Source of the DNA: Roseovarius sp.
GTDB lineage: Bacteria > Pseudomonadota > Alphaproteobacteria > Rhodobacterales > Rhodobacteraceae
Direction: 5' to 3'
Assembly: GCF_027019125.1 (NCBI RefSeq)
Contig: NZ_JALUXE010000028.1
Location: 1 to 64,000, forward strand
DNA length: 64,000 nt
Below, piece by piece: positions 1 through 10,829 of the stretch. The notes beneath the pieces were generated by a model that was given only the letters and a program-made list of their open reading frames with translations, ran no database searches and was not told the origin of the DNA. Position numbers and translations under genes: made by a program. Position 1 is the first letter of the stretch. Each line of letters begins with the position of its first letter.

Positions 1-1108
1 TCTCCTTGCCCTTCTCGACATTGGTGCCTTCGAGACGGACCACGAGCGGCACCTTGAGGCCGACCTCCTTGACCGCCGCCACCACGCCCTCGGCGATCAC
101 ATCGCAGCGCATGATGCCGCCGAAGATGTTGACGAGGATGCCCTTCACTTGCGGATCGGAGGTGATGATCTTGAAGGCCTCGGTGACCTTTTCCTTTGTC
201 GCCCCACCGCCCACGTCGAGGAAGTTGGCAGGCTCCGCCCCGTAGAGCTTGATGATGTCCATCGTCGCCATCGCCAGGCCCGCGCCATTGACCATGCAGC
301 CGATCTCGCCATCCAGCGCGATATAGTTGAGGTCGTATTTCGAGGCCTCGAGTTCCTTGGGGTCTTCTTCGGTCGTGTCCCGCAATTCGGCGATGTCCGC
401 GTGCCGGTAAATGGCGTTGGAATCAAACCCCATCTTGGCGTCGAGGCATTTCAGATCGCCCTTGTCCGACACGATCAACGGGTTGATCTCGAGCATCTCC
501 ATGTCCTTGTCGAGGAAGAGCTTGTAGAGAATACCCATCAGGTTGACGCATTGCTTGACCTGACCGCCGGTGAGGCCAAGGTTGAACGCGATGCGGCGAC
601 CATGGAACGGCTGATAGCCGGTCGCAGGATCGACGCTGAACGACAGGATCTTTTCAGGCGTCTTTTCGGCGACCTCTTCGATGTCCATCCCGCCCTCGGT
701 CGAGCAGACAAAGGACACGCGGCTGGTCTGACGATCCACCAGAAGCGCCAGGTACATCTCGGTCTGGATGCCCGACCCATCCTCGATATAGATGCGGTTG
801 ACCTGCTTGCCCGCCGGTCCGGTCTGTTTGGTCACAAGAGTGCGGCCCAGCATGCGCTTGGCCTCTTCGGCGGCCTCTTCCACGGAACGGGCCAGACGCA
901 CGCCACCGGCTTCACCGGCGCCTGCCTCCTTGAACTTGCCCTTGCCACGGCCACCGGCGTGGATCTGCGCCTTGACCACCCAGACGGGGCCGTCGAGCGC
1001 GCCCGCGGCGGTCTTGGCCTCTTCGCCGCGCAGAACGACGCGGCCATCCGACACCGGGGCGCCGTAAGAGCGAAGCAGGGCTTTCGCCTGATACTCATGG
1101 ATATTCAT
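1..1108 (-). CDS. sucC: Succinyl-CoA synthetase (ADP-forming) beta subunit, 3' end outside window
   Basis: SucC binds nucleotide and, with SucD, converts succinyl-CoA to succinate with substrate-level ATP formation in the TCA cycle. The protein begins [19 protein letters not shown], the usual SucC N-terminus that opens the ATP-grasp fold. 369 codons are visible of the roughly 397 usual for the family, so only the last 25-30 residues are lost beyond base 1. The start is the ATG at 1106-1108. mdh lies upstream on the same strand, but a terminator and an operator-like inverted repeat separate the two, so sucC probably has its own promoter. sucD is expected just outside the window. Confidence 0.95.
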   Translation of the reverse strand, partial: MNIHEYQAKALLRSYGAPVSDGRVVLRGEEAKTAAGALDGPVWVVKAQIHAGGRGKGKFKEAGAGEAGGVRLARSVEEAAEEAKRMLGRTLVTKQTGPAGKQVNRIYIEDGSGIQTEMYLALLVDRQTSRVSFVCSTEGGMDIEEVAEKTPEKILSFSVDPATGYQPFHGRRIAFNLGLTGGQVKQCVNLMGILYKLFLDKDMEMLEINPLIVSDKGDLKCLDAKMGFDSNAIYRHADIAELRDTTEEDPKELEASKYDLNYIALDGEIGCMVNGAGLAMATMDIIKLYGAEPANFLDVGGGATKEKVTEAFKIITSDPQVKGILVNIFGGIMRCDVIAEGVVAAVKEVGLKVPLVVRLEGTNVEKGKE

Positions 1109-1212
1109 CAAACTGTCCCGTTTTGCTGCGATTGGGACAGGGTGTGGCATATATCATGCGTGTTTATAAATCGTTTTTTGCGGAATGGCAGGTTTTGGCG
1201 TGAAAATCGTCA

Positions 1213-1249
1213 TTTTGTGATCACACGGATAAATCGTGTGATCACAAAA
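1213..1249. promoter_or_regulatory. Twin palindromic operator upstream of sucC
   Basis: A perfect inverted repeat with 15-bp arms (1213-1227 and 1235-1249) and a 7-base spacer. Each arm contains the 10-bp palindrome TGTGATCACA (1216-1225 and 1237-1246), and their centres are 21 bp apart, two helical turns. No T-tract follows and the repeat sits about 105-140 bases before the sucC start, so a paired protein-binding site is more likely than a terminator. The cognate regulator is not known from the sequence. Confidence 0.6.
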
Positions 1250-1274
1250 CGGAAATTGGTCCGCGGCCCTGGCC

Positions 1275-1310
1275 AAAAAGAATCAGGGCCGAACGCGTGT
1301 CGGCCCTGAT
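1275..1310 (-). terminator. Intrinsic terminator of mdh
   Basis: An 11-bp perfect stem (1282-1292 with 1300-1310, loop ACGCGTG) lies 24 bases past the mdh stop. On the minus strand it is followed by a T-run (the A-run at 1275-1279). It separates mdh from sucC. Confidence 0.8.
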
Positions 1311-1333
1311 CCAGAAGTGTTGAGAGTGGGAAA

Positions 1334-3206
<1,873 letters not shown>

Positions 3207-3210
<4 letters not shown>

Positions 3211-3512
3211 GCCCCCTTGCCGGGCTTCGGCCCGGTTTCGGCGGTGGGCTCATAGGCCTGACCGCTGGCGACAAGGCAGGTGACACCATCGCTGCCCGTC
3301 ACCGTGATGGTCCAACTGCCCGACGTGCCGCTGGCAAAGACCTCGACCACCATGTTGTTGGCCCCGAGCCCCACGGATTGCCGCGTTTCGCCGTAGGCAT
3401 CGGCCAAGCGCTGCACCACCATGTCGCGCGGCGCGCAGGCCCCGGTTTGCGCCTGCGCCGGGGCATGGGCCAGCACCACCGCGCTCAGACCGGCCATCAC
3501 TCTCTTGATCAT
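3207..3512 (-). CDS. Small exported protein of unknown function
   Basis: A 101-residue protein. The N-terminus MIKRVMAGLSAVVLAHAPAQA is a classical Sec signal peptide with an AQA cleavage site. The mature part is about 80 residues with Cys 26 and Cys 78 (approximate) that could form a disulfide, and a beta-rich stretch around SGSWTITVTGSDGVTCLV. I do not recognise the family beyond a conserved Rhodobacteraceae-type periplasmic protein. It is convergent with the TSUP gene (4-base overlap) and divergent from the mcl2-mch operon. Confidence 0.75.
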
Positions 3513-3722
3513 CAGTCACCCTTTCTCTTGGGTTGGCCCCCCGGCCGTCGCGCGCCCATCATGGCGAAAGGCTGATGAACAAAGGGTTAATGCGCCCGGA
3601 CGCAGGAGCGAAACCACCGCATCGCTGCATCGCGGCGAGAAATCGCTTGAACATTTCCACCGAAAAATGCCATTCCTGCGCAAGATTATTACCACAGACA
3701 GAATCCATCAAAGGGCAGACCC

Positions 3723-4583
3723 ATGGACAGCAGCATGCATCCCTACCGTTCGGTGCTATACATCCCCGGCTCAAAGGAGCGCGGGCTGGAAAAGGCGCGC
3801 GAGCTGCCCACCGACGCGATCATCTTCGATCTCGAAGACGCGGTGGCGCCCGATGCCAAGGCCGCCGCGCGCGCGACGCTGGTCGAGGCGCTGCGCCAGG
3901 GTGGCTATGGCTATCGCTACAAAATCGTGCGGATCAACGCGCTTACGACCGAATGGGGTCTGGAGGATGCGCGCGCGCTGCGCGACGCGGGCGCCGACGC
4001 CATTCTTCTGCCCAAGGTCAACACGCCCTCGGATGTTGACAACCTTTCGGATGTGATCGGCTCTGATCTGCCCATCTGGACCATGATGGAAACGCCCGTC
4101 AGCGTATTCAACGCCCGCGAAATCGCGGCGCATCGCCAGGTGACGGGCCTTGTAGCGGGCACCAACGACCTGATCAAGGATCTCGGTTGCCGCGTGCGCG
4201 CCGACCGCATGCCGCTCTGGGCGTCGCTGCAGATGATCGTGATGGCCGCCCGCGCGGCGCGCATCGTCGCGGTGGACGGGGTCTACAACCGCTTTCGCGA
4301 TGGGGACGGGCTCAAGTTCGAATGTGAGCAGGGCCGCGACCTCGGGTTTGACGGCAAAACGCTGATCCATCCGGCGCAGCTGGAAATCGCCAATACCGCC
4401 TTTGCCCCCACCAATTCCGAAATTGAACTGGCGGGACGCCAGATCGCGGCCTATGAAGAAAGCCGCGCCTCGGGTCAGGGGATTGCAGTGGTGGACGGGC
4501 AGATCGTCGAGAACCTGCACGTCGTGTCCGCACAGCGCATTCTGGCCAAAGCCCAGGCGATACGGGAAATGGCAGCGGAGTAG
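3723..4583 (+). CDS. mcl2: HpcH/HpaI-CitE family protein, probable (3S)-malyl-CoA thioesterase
   Basis: In the ethylmalonyl-CoA pathway Mcl2 hydrolyses (3S)-malyl-CoA to malate and CoA after Mcl1 has condensed glyoxylate and acetyl-CoA. This 286-residue TIM-barrel protein starts HPYRSVLYIPGSKERGLEKA and carries the family IIFDLEDAV metal-binding strand and GFDGKTLIHPAQ near the C-terminus. Its pattern resembles the Mcl2 thioesterase of Rhodobacter more than the longer Mcl1 lyase (about 318 residues). A GGG-rich ribosome site precedes ATG 3723; ATG 3735 is an alternative. It heads an operon with mch. A CitE-like lyase of another substrate is not excluded. Confidence 0.8.
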   Translation: MDSSMHPYRSVLYIPGSKERGLEKARELPTDAIIFDLEDAVAPDAKAAARATLVEALRQGGYGYRYKIVRINALTTEWGLEDARALRDAGADAILLPKVNTPSDVDNLSDVIGSDLPIWTMMETPVSVFNAREIAAHRQVTGLVAGTNDLIKDLGCRVRADRMPLWASLQMIVMAARAARIVAVDGVYNRFRDGDGLKFECEQGRDLGFDGKTLIHPAQLEIANTAFAPTNSEIELAGRQIAAYEESRASGQGIAVVDGQIVENLHVVSAQRILAKAQAIREMAAE

Positions 4584-4588
4584 CACCC

Positions 4589-5134
4589 ATGTTTTACCTC
4601 ATCCTCGGGCTGATCCTCTGGATCGCGGCGCATCTCTTCAAACGGGTGGCTCCGGATCTGCGCGCAAGTCTGGGGAGGGCGGGCAAGGGGATTGCCGCCT
4701 TGGGGATTCTGGCCGGTCTGGTGCTGATGGTAATCGGCTATCGGCAGGCGGACGTCATCAATGTCTGGTATCCGCCCAGCTGGATGGTGCATGTCAACAA
4801 TCTGATGATGCTGGGGGCGGTATTTCTCTATGGCATGAGCGCCACCAAGGGGCGGCTGCGCGGGGCCATGCGCCATCCGCAATTGACAGCGGTCAAGGTA
4901 TGGGCGGTGGCGCATCTCCTGGTCAATGGCGATCTGGCCTCGCTCATCCTCTTCGGCGGGCTGCTCGTCTGGGCGGTGCTGGAAGTGGTGATGATCACCC
5001 GTTCCGAGGCCTGGGTGCGCCCGGCACCGGGAGAGGCGAAAAAGGATATCCTTCTGGTGGTCATTACCATCGTGATGTTCCTCGCCATAACCTTTGTTCA
5101 CAACTGGCTGGGCGTCTGGCCGTTTCCGGGGTAA
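4589..5134 (+). CDS. NnrU family membrane protein
   Basis: A 181-residue inner-membrane protein with about five hydrophobic segments, matching the NnrU/MAPEG-like pattern (WMVHVNNLMMLGAVFLYG, HLLVNGDLASLILFG). NnrU was first linked to nitrite/nitric oxide respiration, but no denitrification gene is present here, so that role should not be assumed. The start lies five bases after the mcl2 stop and the stop four bases before the DUF1737 gene, so it is part of the mcl2-mch operon. Confidence 0.85.
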   Translation: MFYLILGLILWIAAHLFKRVAPDLRASLGRAGKGIAALGILAGLVLMVIGYRQADVINVWYPPSWMVHVNNLMMLGAVFLYGMSATKGRLRGAMRHPQLTAVKVWAVAHLLVNGDLASLILFGGLLVWAVLEVVMITRSEAWVRPAPGEAKKDILLVVITIVMFLAITFVHNWLGVWPFPG

Positions 5135-5137
5135 ACC

Positions 5138-5341
5138 ATGAAACTCTACCGTTTTCTCAGCGCCGACGACACGTCGGAATTTTGTCACAAGGTCACGGCC
5201 GCGCTCAACAAGGGCTGGTCGCTCTATGGCGATCCCACCTATGCCTATGACGCGGCCAATGGCGTGATGCGCTGCGGTCAGGCCGTGACCAAGGACAAGG
5301 ACGGCACCTACACCCCCGATATGAAGCTGGGAGAACAATAA
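5138..5341 (+). CDS. DUF1737 domain protein
   Basis: A 67-residue soluble protein that is essentially one DUF1737 domain: KLYRFLSADDTSEFCHKV followed by LNKGWSLYGDPTYAYD. The family has no established function. It is placed between nnrU and mch with gaps of three and two bases, so it is co-translated with the ethylmalonyl-CoA pathway gene downstream. Confidence 0.88.
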   Translation: MKLYRFLSADDTSEFCHKVTAALNKGWSLYGDPTYAYDAANGVMRCGQAVTKDKDGTYTPDMKLGEQ

Positions 5342-5343
5342 GC

Positions 5344-6375
5344 ATGGCCAAGACCAATCCGGGCCGTTTTTTCGAGGATTACGAACTTGGGCAGGTGATC
5401 CCCCACGCGGTGCCGCGCACCGTGTCAGGGGGCGAGCGCGCGCTCTATCACGCCCTCTATCCGGCACGCCATGCGATCTATTCCTCGGACGAATTTGCCC
5501 ATGTCTGCGGCCTGCCCGCCAGCCCGATCGACGATCTGGCGGCCTTTCATATCGTGTTTGGCAAATCCGTGCCCGACATCTCGCTCAATGCCGTGGCCAA
5601 TCTGGGCTATGCCGAGGCACGGTGGCTGCGTCCCGTCTATGCGGGCGACACGCTGCGGGCACAGTCCGAGGTGATCGGGCTCAAGCAGAATTCCTCGGGC
5701 AAGACGGGCGTGGTCTATGTGCGCACCACCGGCTTCAACCAGCACGACCTGCCGGTGATGGAATTCGTCCGTTGGGTCATGGTGCGCAAGCGCGACGAGG
5801 CGGCCCCGCCCCCCGCCGATCACGTGCCGCAGACCGCGCCCTGCGTGACGGCGAGCGATCTGATCATCCCGGCGGGGCTGGATTTCACGCATTACGATTT
5901 CACCCTTGCCGGAGAACCGCATCGCTGGGGCGATTACGAAATTGGCGAGCAGATCGACCATGTCGACGGCGTGACCATCGAAGAGGCCGAGCACATGATG
6001 GCCACGCGCCTCTGGCAGAATACCTCCAAGACGCATTTCGACGCGACCCCGCGCGCGGATGGCAAGCGGCTGATCTATGGCGGGCATGTCATCTCGATGG
6101 CGCGGGCGCTGTCGTTCAACGGCCTTGCCAATGCCCAGATGATGGTGGCGATCAACGCGGGCAGCCATGCCAACCCGTGTTTTGCAGGCGATACCGTGCG
6201 CGCCTGGTCCGAGGTGCTGGACCGCGCCGATACATCGGCGCCGGGTGTGGGCGCGCTGCGCCTTCGCCTGGTTGCAACCAAGGGCGGCGCGCCCTTCAGC
6301 TTGCGTGGCGAAGACGGCAAGCACCTGCCGCATGTCTTGCTGGATCTGGATTACTGGGTCTTGATGCCGAAATGA
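5344..6375 (+). CDS. mch: Mesaconyl-CoA hydratase (MaoC-type, double hot-dog)
   Basis: Hydrates mesaconyl-CoA to beta-methylmalyl-CoA in the ethylmalonyl-CoA pathway for acetyl-CoA assimilation. At 343 residues it matches the size of the characterised Rhodobacter Mch, a tandem of two hot-dog folds. The N-terminus GRFFEDYELGQVIPHAVPRT is the standard MaoC opening, and a second hot-dog starts around residue 190 (HRWGDYEIGEQIDHVDG). The C-terminal half keeps YGGHVISMARALSFNG and the catalytic-region NAGSHANPCFAGDTV. It is the last gene of the mcl2 operon, which supports the assignment. Confidence 0.88.
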   Translation: MAKTNPGRFFEDYELGQVIPHAVPRTVSGGERALYHALYPARHAIYSSDEFAHVCGLPASPIDDLAAFHIVFGKSVPDISLNAVANLGYAEARWLRPVYAGDTLRAQSEVIGLKQNSSGKTGVVYVRTTGFNQHDLPVMEFVRWVMVRKRDEAAPPPADHVPQTAPCVTASDLIIPAGLDFTHYDFTLAGEPHRWGDYEIGEQIDHVDGVTIEEAEHMMATRLWQNTSKTHFDATPRADGKRLIYGGHVISMARALSFNGLANAQMMVAINAGSHANPCFAGDTVRAWSEVLDRADTSAPGVGALRLRLVATKGGAPFSLRGEDGKHLPHVLLDLDYWVLMPK

Positions 6376-6381
6376 GAGGGA

Positions 6382-6843
6382 TCAGAACCGGCGCAGGATT
6401 TCCTGCAAGTCCGGCTCATTGACCAGTTTCGCCGCCTTGCGCGGCGAAACCCAGAGCCGCCGACGCTCGCGCGCCTCGGGATAACGGTTCTGGACATCAT
6501 CGTCGCGCAACCGGACCTTGAAGAGATCCGCCTCGACCGGCAGGGTGCGCCCATCCCGCAGACCCTTGTCATAGGCAAAGCGCCCGATGAAACGTGCCTT
6601 GTCGGCATCGGCGCGCACGCCGGCCTCTTCCCATGCCTCTTGCAGCGCGGATTCCGCGTCGGTCAGCCCCTCGATGGGCCAGCCCTTGGGCACGATCCAA
6701 CGGCCCGTGTCTCGGCTGGTGATGAGCAAAACCTCTTTACGCCCCTTGTGCTTGCGCCAGCACAGCGCCGCCACCTGCCGACGAGGCAGGACAGACTCTG
6801 CATGCACCGCGCCGGGCGCGGTCTGGGGAAAAACCTGGTTCAC
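6382..6843 (-). CDS. Nudix hydrolase
   Basis: A protein of about 153 residues with one Nudix domain. The box begins KGWPIEGL and ends QEAWEEAGV. Compared with the consensus GX5EX7REUXEEXGU, the first Glu (position 7) is Leu and the Arg (position 15) is Gln, while the metal-binding EE pair is kept. This variant box is seen in short alphaproteobacterial Nudix proteins often likened to diphosphoinositol polyphosphate or diadenosine polyphosphate hydrolases; the substrate is unknown. The start is uncertain: GTG at 6841-6843 gives a compact protein. An upstream ATG would run into hrpB, 70 bases away. It is convergent with mch. Confidence 0.82.
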   Translation of the reverse strand: MNQVFPQTAPGAVHAESVLPRRQVAALCWRKHKGRKEVLLITSRDTGRWIVPKGWPIEGLTDAESALQEAWEEAGVRADADKARFIGRFAYDKGLRDGRTLPVEADLFKVRLRDDDVQNRYPEARERRRLWVSPRKAAKLVNEPDLQEILRRF

Positions 6844-6913
6844 TCTGGTTTTGCTCTGCTCGGGCAACGTTGTGTAACGATAACATATAGGACACTTCGT
6901 CACAGAATTCAAA

Positions 6914-9370
6914 TCACGGGATGTTGCGAGGTTTGGCACGCAGCGTGGGGTCGGCCTCGGTCGGGTCTTCGGGCCAGGGATGCCGTGGATAGCGCCCGCG
7001 CATGTCCTTGCGCACATCCGCATAGGAACTGGCCCAGAACCCCGGCAAATCGAGCGTGGTCTGCACCGGGCGGTTTCCCGGTGACAAGAGCGTCACGCGC
7101 AGGGGCGTGCGCCCGACCGTCGGATGGGTGGTCTGGCCGAACATTTCCTGCAACCGCAAGGTAATCTCGGGATATTCGCCGCTATAGTCGATGGGGATTT
7201 TCCGACCCAATGGCGTGGTGAACTGCGCGGGTGCCGCCCGGTCCAGCATCTGCATCTGGTCCCAATCCAGCCGCGCGCGCAGCGCATCGAGCATGTCGAA
7301 CTTCTTCCACTCCGGCGCGCTGCGCACGCCGCGCAAATAGGGCAAGAGCCAGTCGTCCAATGTCTCGATCAGCGCCGCCTCGGACATATCCGGCAGCTCC
7401 GCCCCCCCGTCGCGCAGCAACTGCACCCGCGCGACAAAGCGCCGGGCCGGATCGCCCCAATTGAGACCCAGATCGCGCACCCCGTCCAGCATGGCGCGCG
7501 CGATACGCTCCTCGGGCGCGTCCCGCCAATGCCGGTCATCCAGCACCAGCGCGCCAAAGCGCTCTTGCTTGCGCGCCACCACCCGCCGTTCGCGCCGATC
7601 CCAGAGGCAGACATCCTGCCACACGATCCGCTCGGCAAAGAGCCCGCGAATTTCCGCCTCGGAAATGGCGATGGCTTGCCGGATACGCGCCTCGCGCGGG
7701 TCGCCATCCAGATCGGTGGCCACGATCAGCCGGGTCTGGCCCATCGGATCGCCCTCTGGCATCACCGCGCCCTTTCCCCCCGAGAGCACATAGCGCGGAG
7801 CATCCCCTTTGCGGCGCAGCCCGATCCGGTCCGGATAGGCAAGGGCGGCACATTCGGCATCGCTGCGCGTGGCTTGCCCCTGGCCCCTGGCCTGCGTCGC
7901 CAGACGCCGCGCCTCGGTCTTGATCCGCTCCAACGGGCCACGATTGACCGTATGGACATGGCGTGCCTCAAAGGCGCGCAGATCGCGCGCCGCACTCAGC
8001 CGCAGCGCCAGATCGACAGGTGCGCCGCGCCCCAGCGGATCGCGCTCGGCCAAGAGCGCCGCCAGCGTCGCCGCCTCCGGCCCCGCAGAGGCCAGCATAT
8101 GCGCCAGACGCGGGTGCAGCGGCAGCGCCGCCAGTGCCTTGCCATGCGGCGTGATCCGCCCCGTGGCATCCAGCGCGCCCAACATTTCCAAGAGCGCGCG
8201 TGCCTCGGCATAGGCGCCGGGATTGGGCGGGGTCAGCAGCGGCAAATCCTGAGGGGCCGCGCCCCAGAGCGCCAGCTCCAGCGCCAGCCCCGCCAGATCC
8301 GCCGCCTCGATTTCCGCCGGGGGATAGGCCTGCAACGCGCCCTCTTCGCCGCGTGTCCAGAGCCGATAGCATCGCCCCTCGGCCACACGCCCCGCGCGCC
8401 CCGCCCGCTGCGTGGCCTCGGCGCGCGTCACAGCCTCTGTCACCAGCCGCGACATGCCGGAACCGGGGTCGAACCGCGCGCGCCGCGCCAACCCGCCATC
8501 GACCACCACGCGAATATCCTCGATGGTCAGAGAGGTCTCGGCGATGGATGTTGCCAGCACGATCTTGCGCCCCTCCGTGACGGGCGCGATCGCGGCACGC
8601 TGCGCGGCGAACTCCATCGCGCCAAAGAGCGGGCGCAACTGGCAGTCACCGGGCAGACGCGGGCGCAAGAGCGCCTCGGCACGGCGAATTTCCCCCTCAC
8701 CGGGCAGGAACACCAGAACGCCGCCCGTTGTCTCGGCCACGGCCTCGCACACCAGATCGGCCAATGCCTCTTCAAACCGCCGCGTCTTGGGCCGGGGGCG
8801 GTCGCGCCAGCGGATGTCGACCGGATAGCTGCGCCCCTCCGAGGTGATCATCGGCACATCGCCCATCAACCGCGCCACGGGCGCGGCATCAAGCGTGGCC
8901 GACATGACCAGCAGGATCAGATCCTCGCGCAGCGCCCCCGCCACCTCTAGGCAGAGCGCCAATCCCAGATCGGCATTGAGCGAGCGTTCGTGAAATTCGT
9001 CGAAGATCACCGCACCGACGCCGCGCAACTCGGGATCGGTTTGGATCATGCGGGTCAATATCCCCTCCGTCACCACCTCGATCCGGGTCTTGGGACCAAC
9101 GCGCGCCTCGCCGCGCACCCTGTAACCCACGGTTTCCCCCGGCTTTTCCCCAAGGTTCTGCGCCATCCGTTCAGCGGCGGCACGGGCCGCAAGGCGGCGC
9201 GGTTCCAGCATCAGGATACGGCCCTCCGTCAGACCGGCGCGCAACATCTCGAGTGGCACGACCGTGGTCTTGCCCGCACCGGGCGGAGCCTGAAGCACGG
9301 CACGCCCGCGCGCGCGCAGCGCGTCGATGAGGGCTGGAATGGCCTCTTGGATGGGAAGATCGGGCGTCAT
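6914..9370 (-). CDS. hrpB: ATP-dependent helicase HrpB
   Basis: A DExH-box RNA helicase homologue of 818 residues, the normal HrpB length. Visible motifs are Walker A GAGKT at residues 31-35, DEFH in AVIFDEFHERS, motif III SATLDAAPV and motif VI QRAGRAGR. The C-terminal HrpB-specific region follows (LPYLRGVRSAPEWKKFD and DYSGEYPEITLRLQEMFG). The biological role of HrpB is poorly defined. The start is ATG 9370 because the open frame upstream has no helicase similarity. It is divergent from meaB, 117 bases away. Confidence 0.94.
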   Translation of the reverse strand: MTPDLPIQEAIPALIDALRARGRAVLQAPPGAGKTTVVPLEMLRAGLTEGRILMLEPRRLAARAAAERMAQNLGEKPGETVGYRVRGEARVGPKTRIEVVTEGILTRMIQTDPELRGVGAVIFDEFHERSLNADLGLALCLEVAGALREDLILLVMSATLDAAPVARLMGDVPMITSEGRSYPVDIRWRDRPRPKTRRFEEALADLVCEAVAETTGGVLVFLPGEGEIRRAEALLRPRLPGDCQLRPLFGAMEFAAQRAAIAPVTEGRKIVLATSIAETSLTIEDIRVVVDGGLARRARFDPGSGMSRLVTEAVTRAEATQRAGRAGRVAEGRCYRLWTRGEEGALQAYPPAEIEAADLAGLALELALWGAAPQDLPLLTPPNPGAYAEARALLEMLGALDATGRITPHGKALAALPLHPRLAHMLASAGPEAATLAALLAERDPLGRGAPVDLALRLSAARDLRAFEARHVHTVNRGPLERIKTEARRLATQARGQGQATRSDAECAALAYPDRIGLRRKGDAPRYVLSGGKGAVMPEGDPMGQTRLIVATDLDGDPREARIRQAIAISEAEIRGLFAERIVWQDVCLWDRRERRVVARKQERFGALVLDDRHWRDAPEERIARAMLDGVRDLGLNWGDPARRFVARVQLLRDGGAELPDMSEAALIETLDDWLLPYLRGVRSAPEWKKFDMLDALRARLDWDQMQMLDRAAPAQFTTPLGRKIPIDYSGEYPEITLRLQEMFGQTTHPTVGRTPLRVTLLSPGNRPVQTTLDLPGFWASSYADVRKDMRGRYPRHPWPEDPTEADPTLRAKPRNIP

Positions 9371-9487
9371 GCCCCGCGTTATCGGGCATCGGCGCGCCCT
9401 TGGCCAGAGGCTTGCCGGGCCTCTCGCCTCTGGACAAGGCCCACAGGGCCAAGGCATGAAGGCGGGCGACAGCAAAAAGGGCAGCGC

Positions 9488-10462
9488 ATGGATATTGCGG
9501 ATACCGCACAGAGGATCATCGCAGGCGACCGCCGGGCCTTGGCCCGCGCGATCACCCTGATCGAAAGCGCGCGCGCGGACCACCGCGCCGATGCCGCGGC
9601 GCTGATGGAGGCATTGAAAACCGCAGGCAAACAGGCGGTGCGCATTGGCCTGTCGGGCACGCCCGGTGTGGGCAAATCCACCTTCATCGAGAGTTTCGGC
9701 ATGATGTTGACCGCGCAGGGCCTGCGCGTGGCGGTTCTGGCGGTCGATCCTTCCTCGGCACGCTCGGGCGGCTCGATCCTCGGCGACAAGACGCGGATGG
9801 AACGGCTGAGCCGTGATCCAGCGGCCTTTATCCGCCCCTCCCCCAGCCAGAGCCATCTGGGCGGCGTGGCGCGCCGCACCCGCGAGGCGGTGACACTCTG
9901 CGCGGCGGCCGGATTCGACGTGGTGCTGATCGAAACCGTGGGCGTCGGGCAATCCGAAACGGTGGTTGCGGAAATGTCTGATATATTTGTTCTTTTGCTC
10001 GCTCCTGCGGGCGGCGACGAATTGCAGGGCGTCAAGCGCGGCATCATGGAAATGGCCGATCTCATCCTCGTCAACAAGGCCGATGGCGATCTCAAACCGG
10101 CGGCGATGCGCACCTGTTCGGATTACGCGGGCGCGCTGCGTCTCCTGCGCAAACGGCCCCAGGACCCAGAGGGCTATCCCAAGGCAATGACCGTATCCGC
10201 CTTGCAGGACGAGGGGTTGCAAAGGGCGTGGGACGAAATGACCGCGCTGGTGAACTGGCGGCGCGAGACCGGGCATTTCGACGGGCGGCGGGCGGAACAG
10301 GCGCGCTACTGGTTCGGGCAAGAGGTGCGTCAGGGCCTTCTGGCGCGGCTGGAAACCCCCACGGCACGCGCCGCCATGCAGGATTATGCTGCCCGCGTGG
10401 CGGCTGGCGACATGACGCCCACCGTGGCCGCCGCCGAGGTCCTGCGCCAGATTGGCGACTAA
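9488..10462 (+). CDS. meaB: Methylmalonyl-CoA mutase-associated GTPase MeaB
   Basis: A G3E-family GTPase of 324 residues that loads and protects adenosylcobalamin-dependent methylmalonyl-CoA mutase, needed to send propionyl-CoA and the ethylmalonyl-CoA pathway product into succinyl-CoA. P-loop GTPGVGKS is at residues 57-64, switch regions include AVDPSSARSGGSILGDK, and the specificity motif is NKAD. The start at 9488 follows the family's usual N-terminus (MDIADTAQRIIAGDRRAL). The mutase subunits are not in the window. Confidence 0.93.
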   Translation: MDIADTAQRIIAGDRRALARAITLIESARADHRADAAALMEALKTAGKQAVRIGLSGTPGVGKSTFIESFGMMLTAQGLRVAVLAVDPSSARSGGSILGDKTRMERLSRDPAAFIRPSPSQSHLGGVARRTREAVTLCAAAGFDVVLIETVGVGQSETVVAEMSDIFVLLLAPAGGDELQGVKRGIMEMADLILVNKADGDLKPAAMRTCSDYAGALRLLRKRPQDPEGYPKAMTVSALQDEGLQRAWDEMTALVNWRRETGHFDGRRAEQARYWFGQEVRQGLLARLETPTARAAMQDYAARVAAGDMTPTVAAAEVLRQIGD

Positions 10463-10466
10463 ATTT

Positions 10467-10706
10467 CTATTTGGCGTCCGGCGCTTGGATATAGACCCCC
10501 TCGGGCAGGTCGAGTGCCGCGCGCAGGTCGCGCAATTGCCCCATCGACAAGGTGATCTTGTGCAACCGATCGGTGCGGGGATCGTATTGTTCGATCGTCA
10601 CGCATTCCTCGAAGGCATTGATGATCACGTCCTCGCCCAAGGGCGCCGCCCCCTCGTCGACAAGGGTGATCACGGTGGCGTCGAATTCGTGCTCTATGGA
10701 AAACAT
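10467..10706 (-). CDS. Conserved small protein of unknown function
   Basis: A 79-residue acidic soluble protein (MFSIEHEFDATVITLVDEG...) with no signal peptide or membrane segment. The composition and an EQYDPRTDRLHKITLSMGQL core suggest a small beta-rich fold. I do not recognise a named family. It is convergent with meaB (four-base gap, no terminator visible) and divergent from the M48 protease gene. Confidence 0.7.
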   Translation of the reverse strand: MFSIEHEFDATVITLVDEGAAPLGEDVIINAFEECVTIEQYDPRTDRLHKITLSMGQLRDLRAALDLPEGVYIQAPDAK

Positions 10707-10829
10707 GGCTTCAGCCTACCGCGTTGGCGGCTCTTTGCAAGCAGAGACTGGCACGGCGCAAAAGACCTGTCAGAGGCGTGAAACCCTGCTAAAACAAATG
10801 AATAAATGGGTCAGAACCGGGGATGTGGA

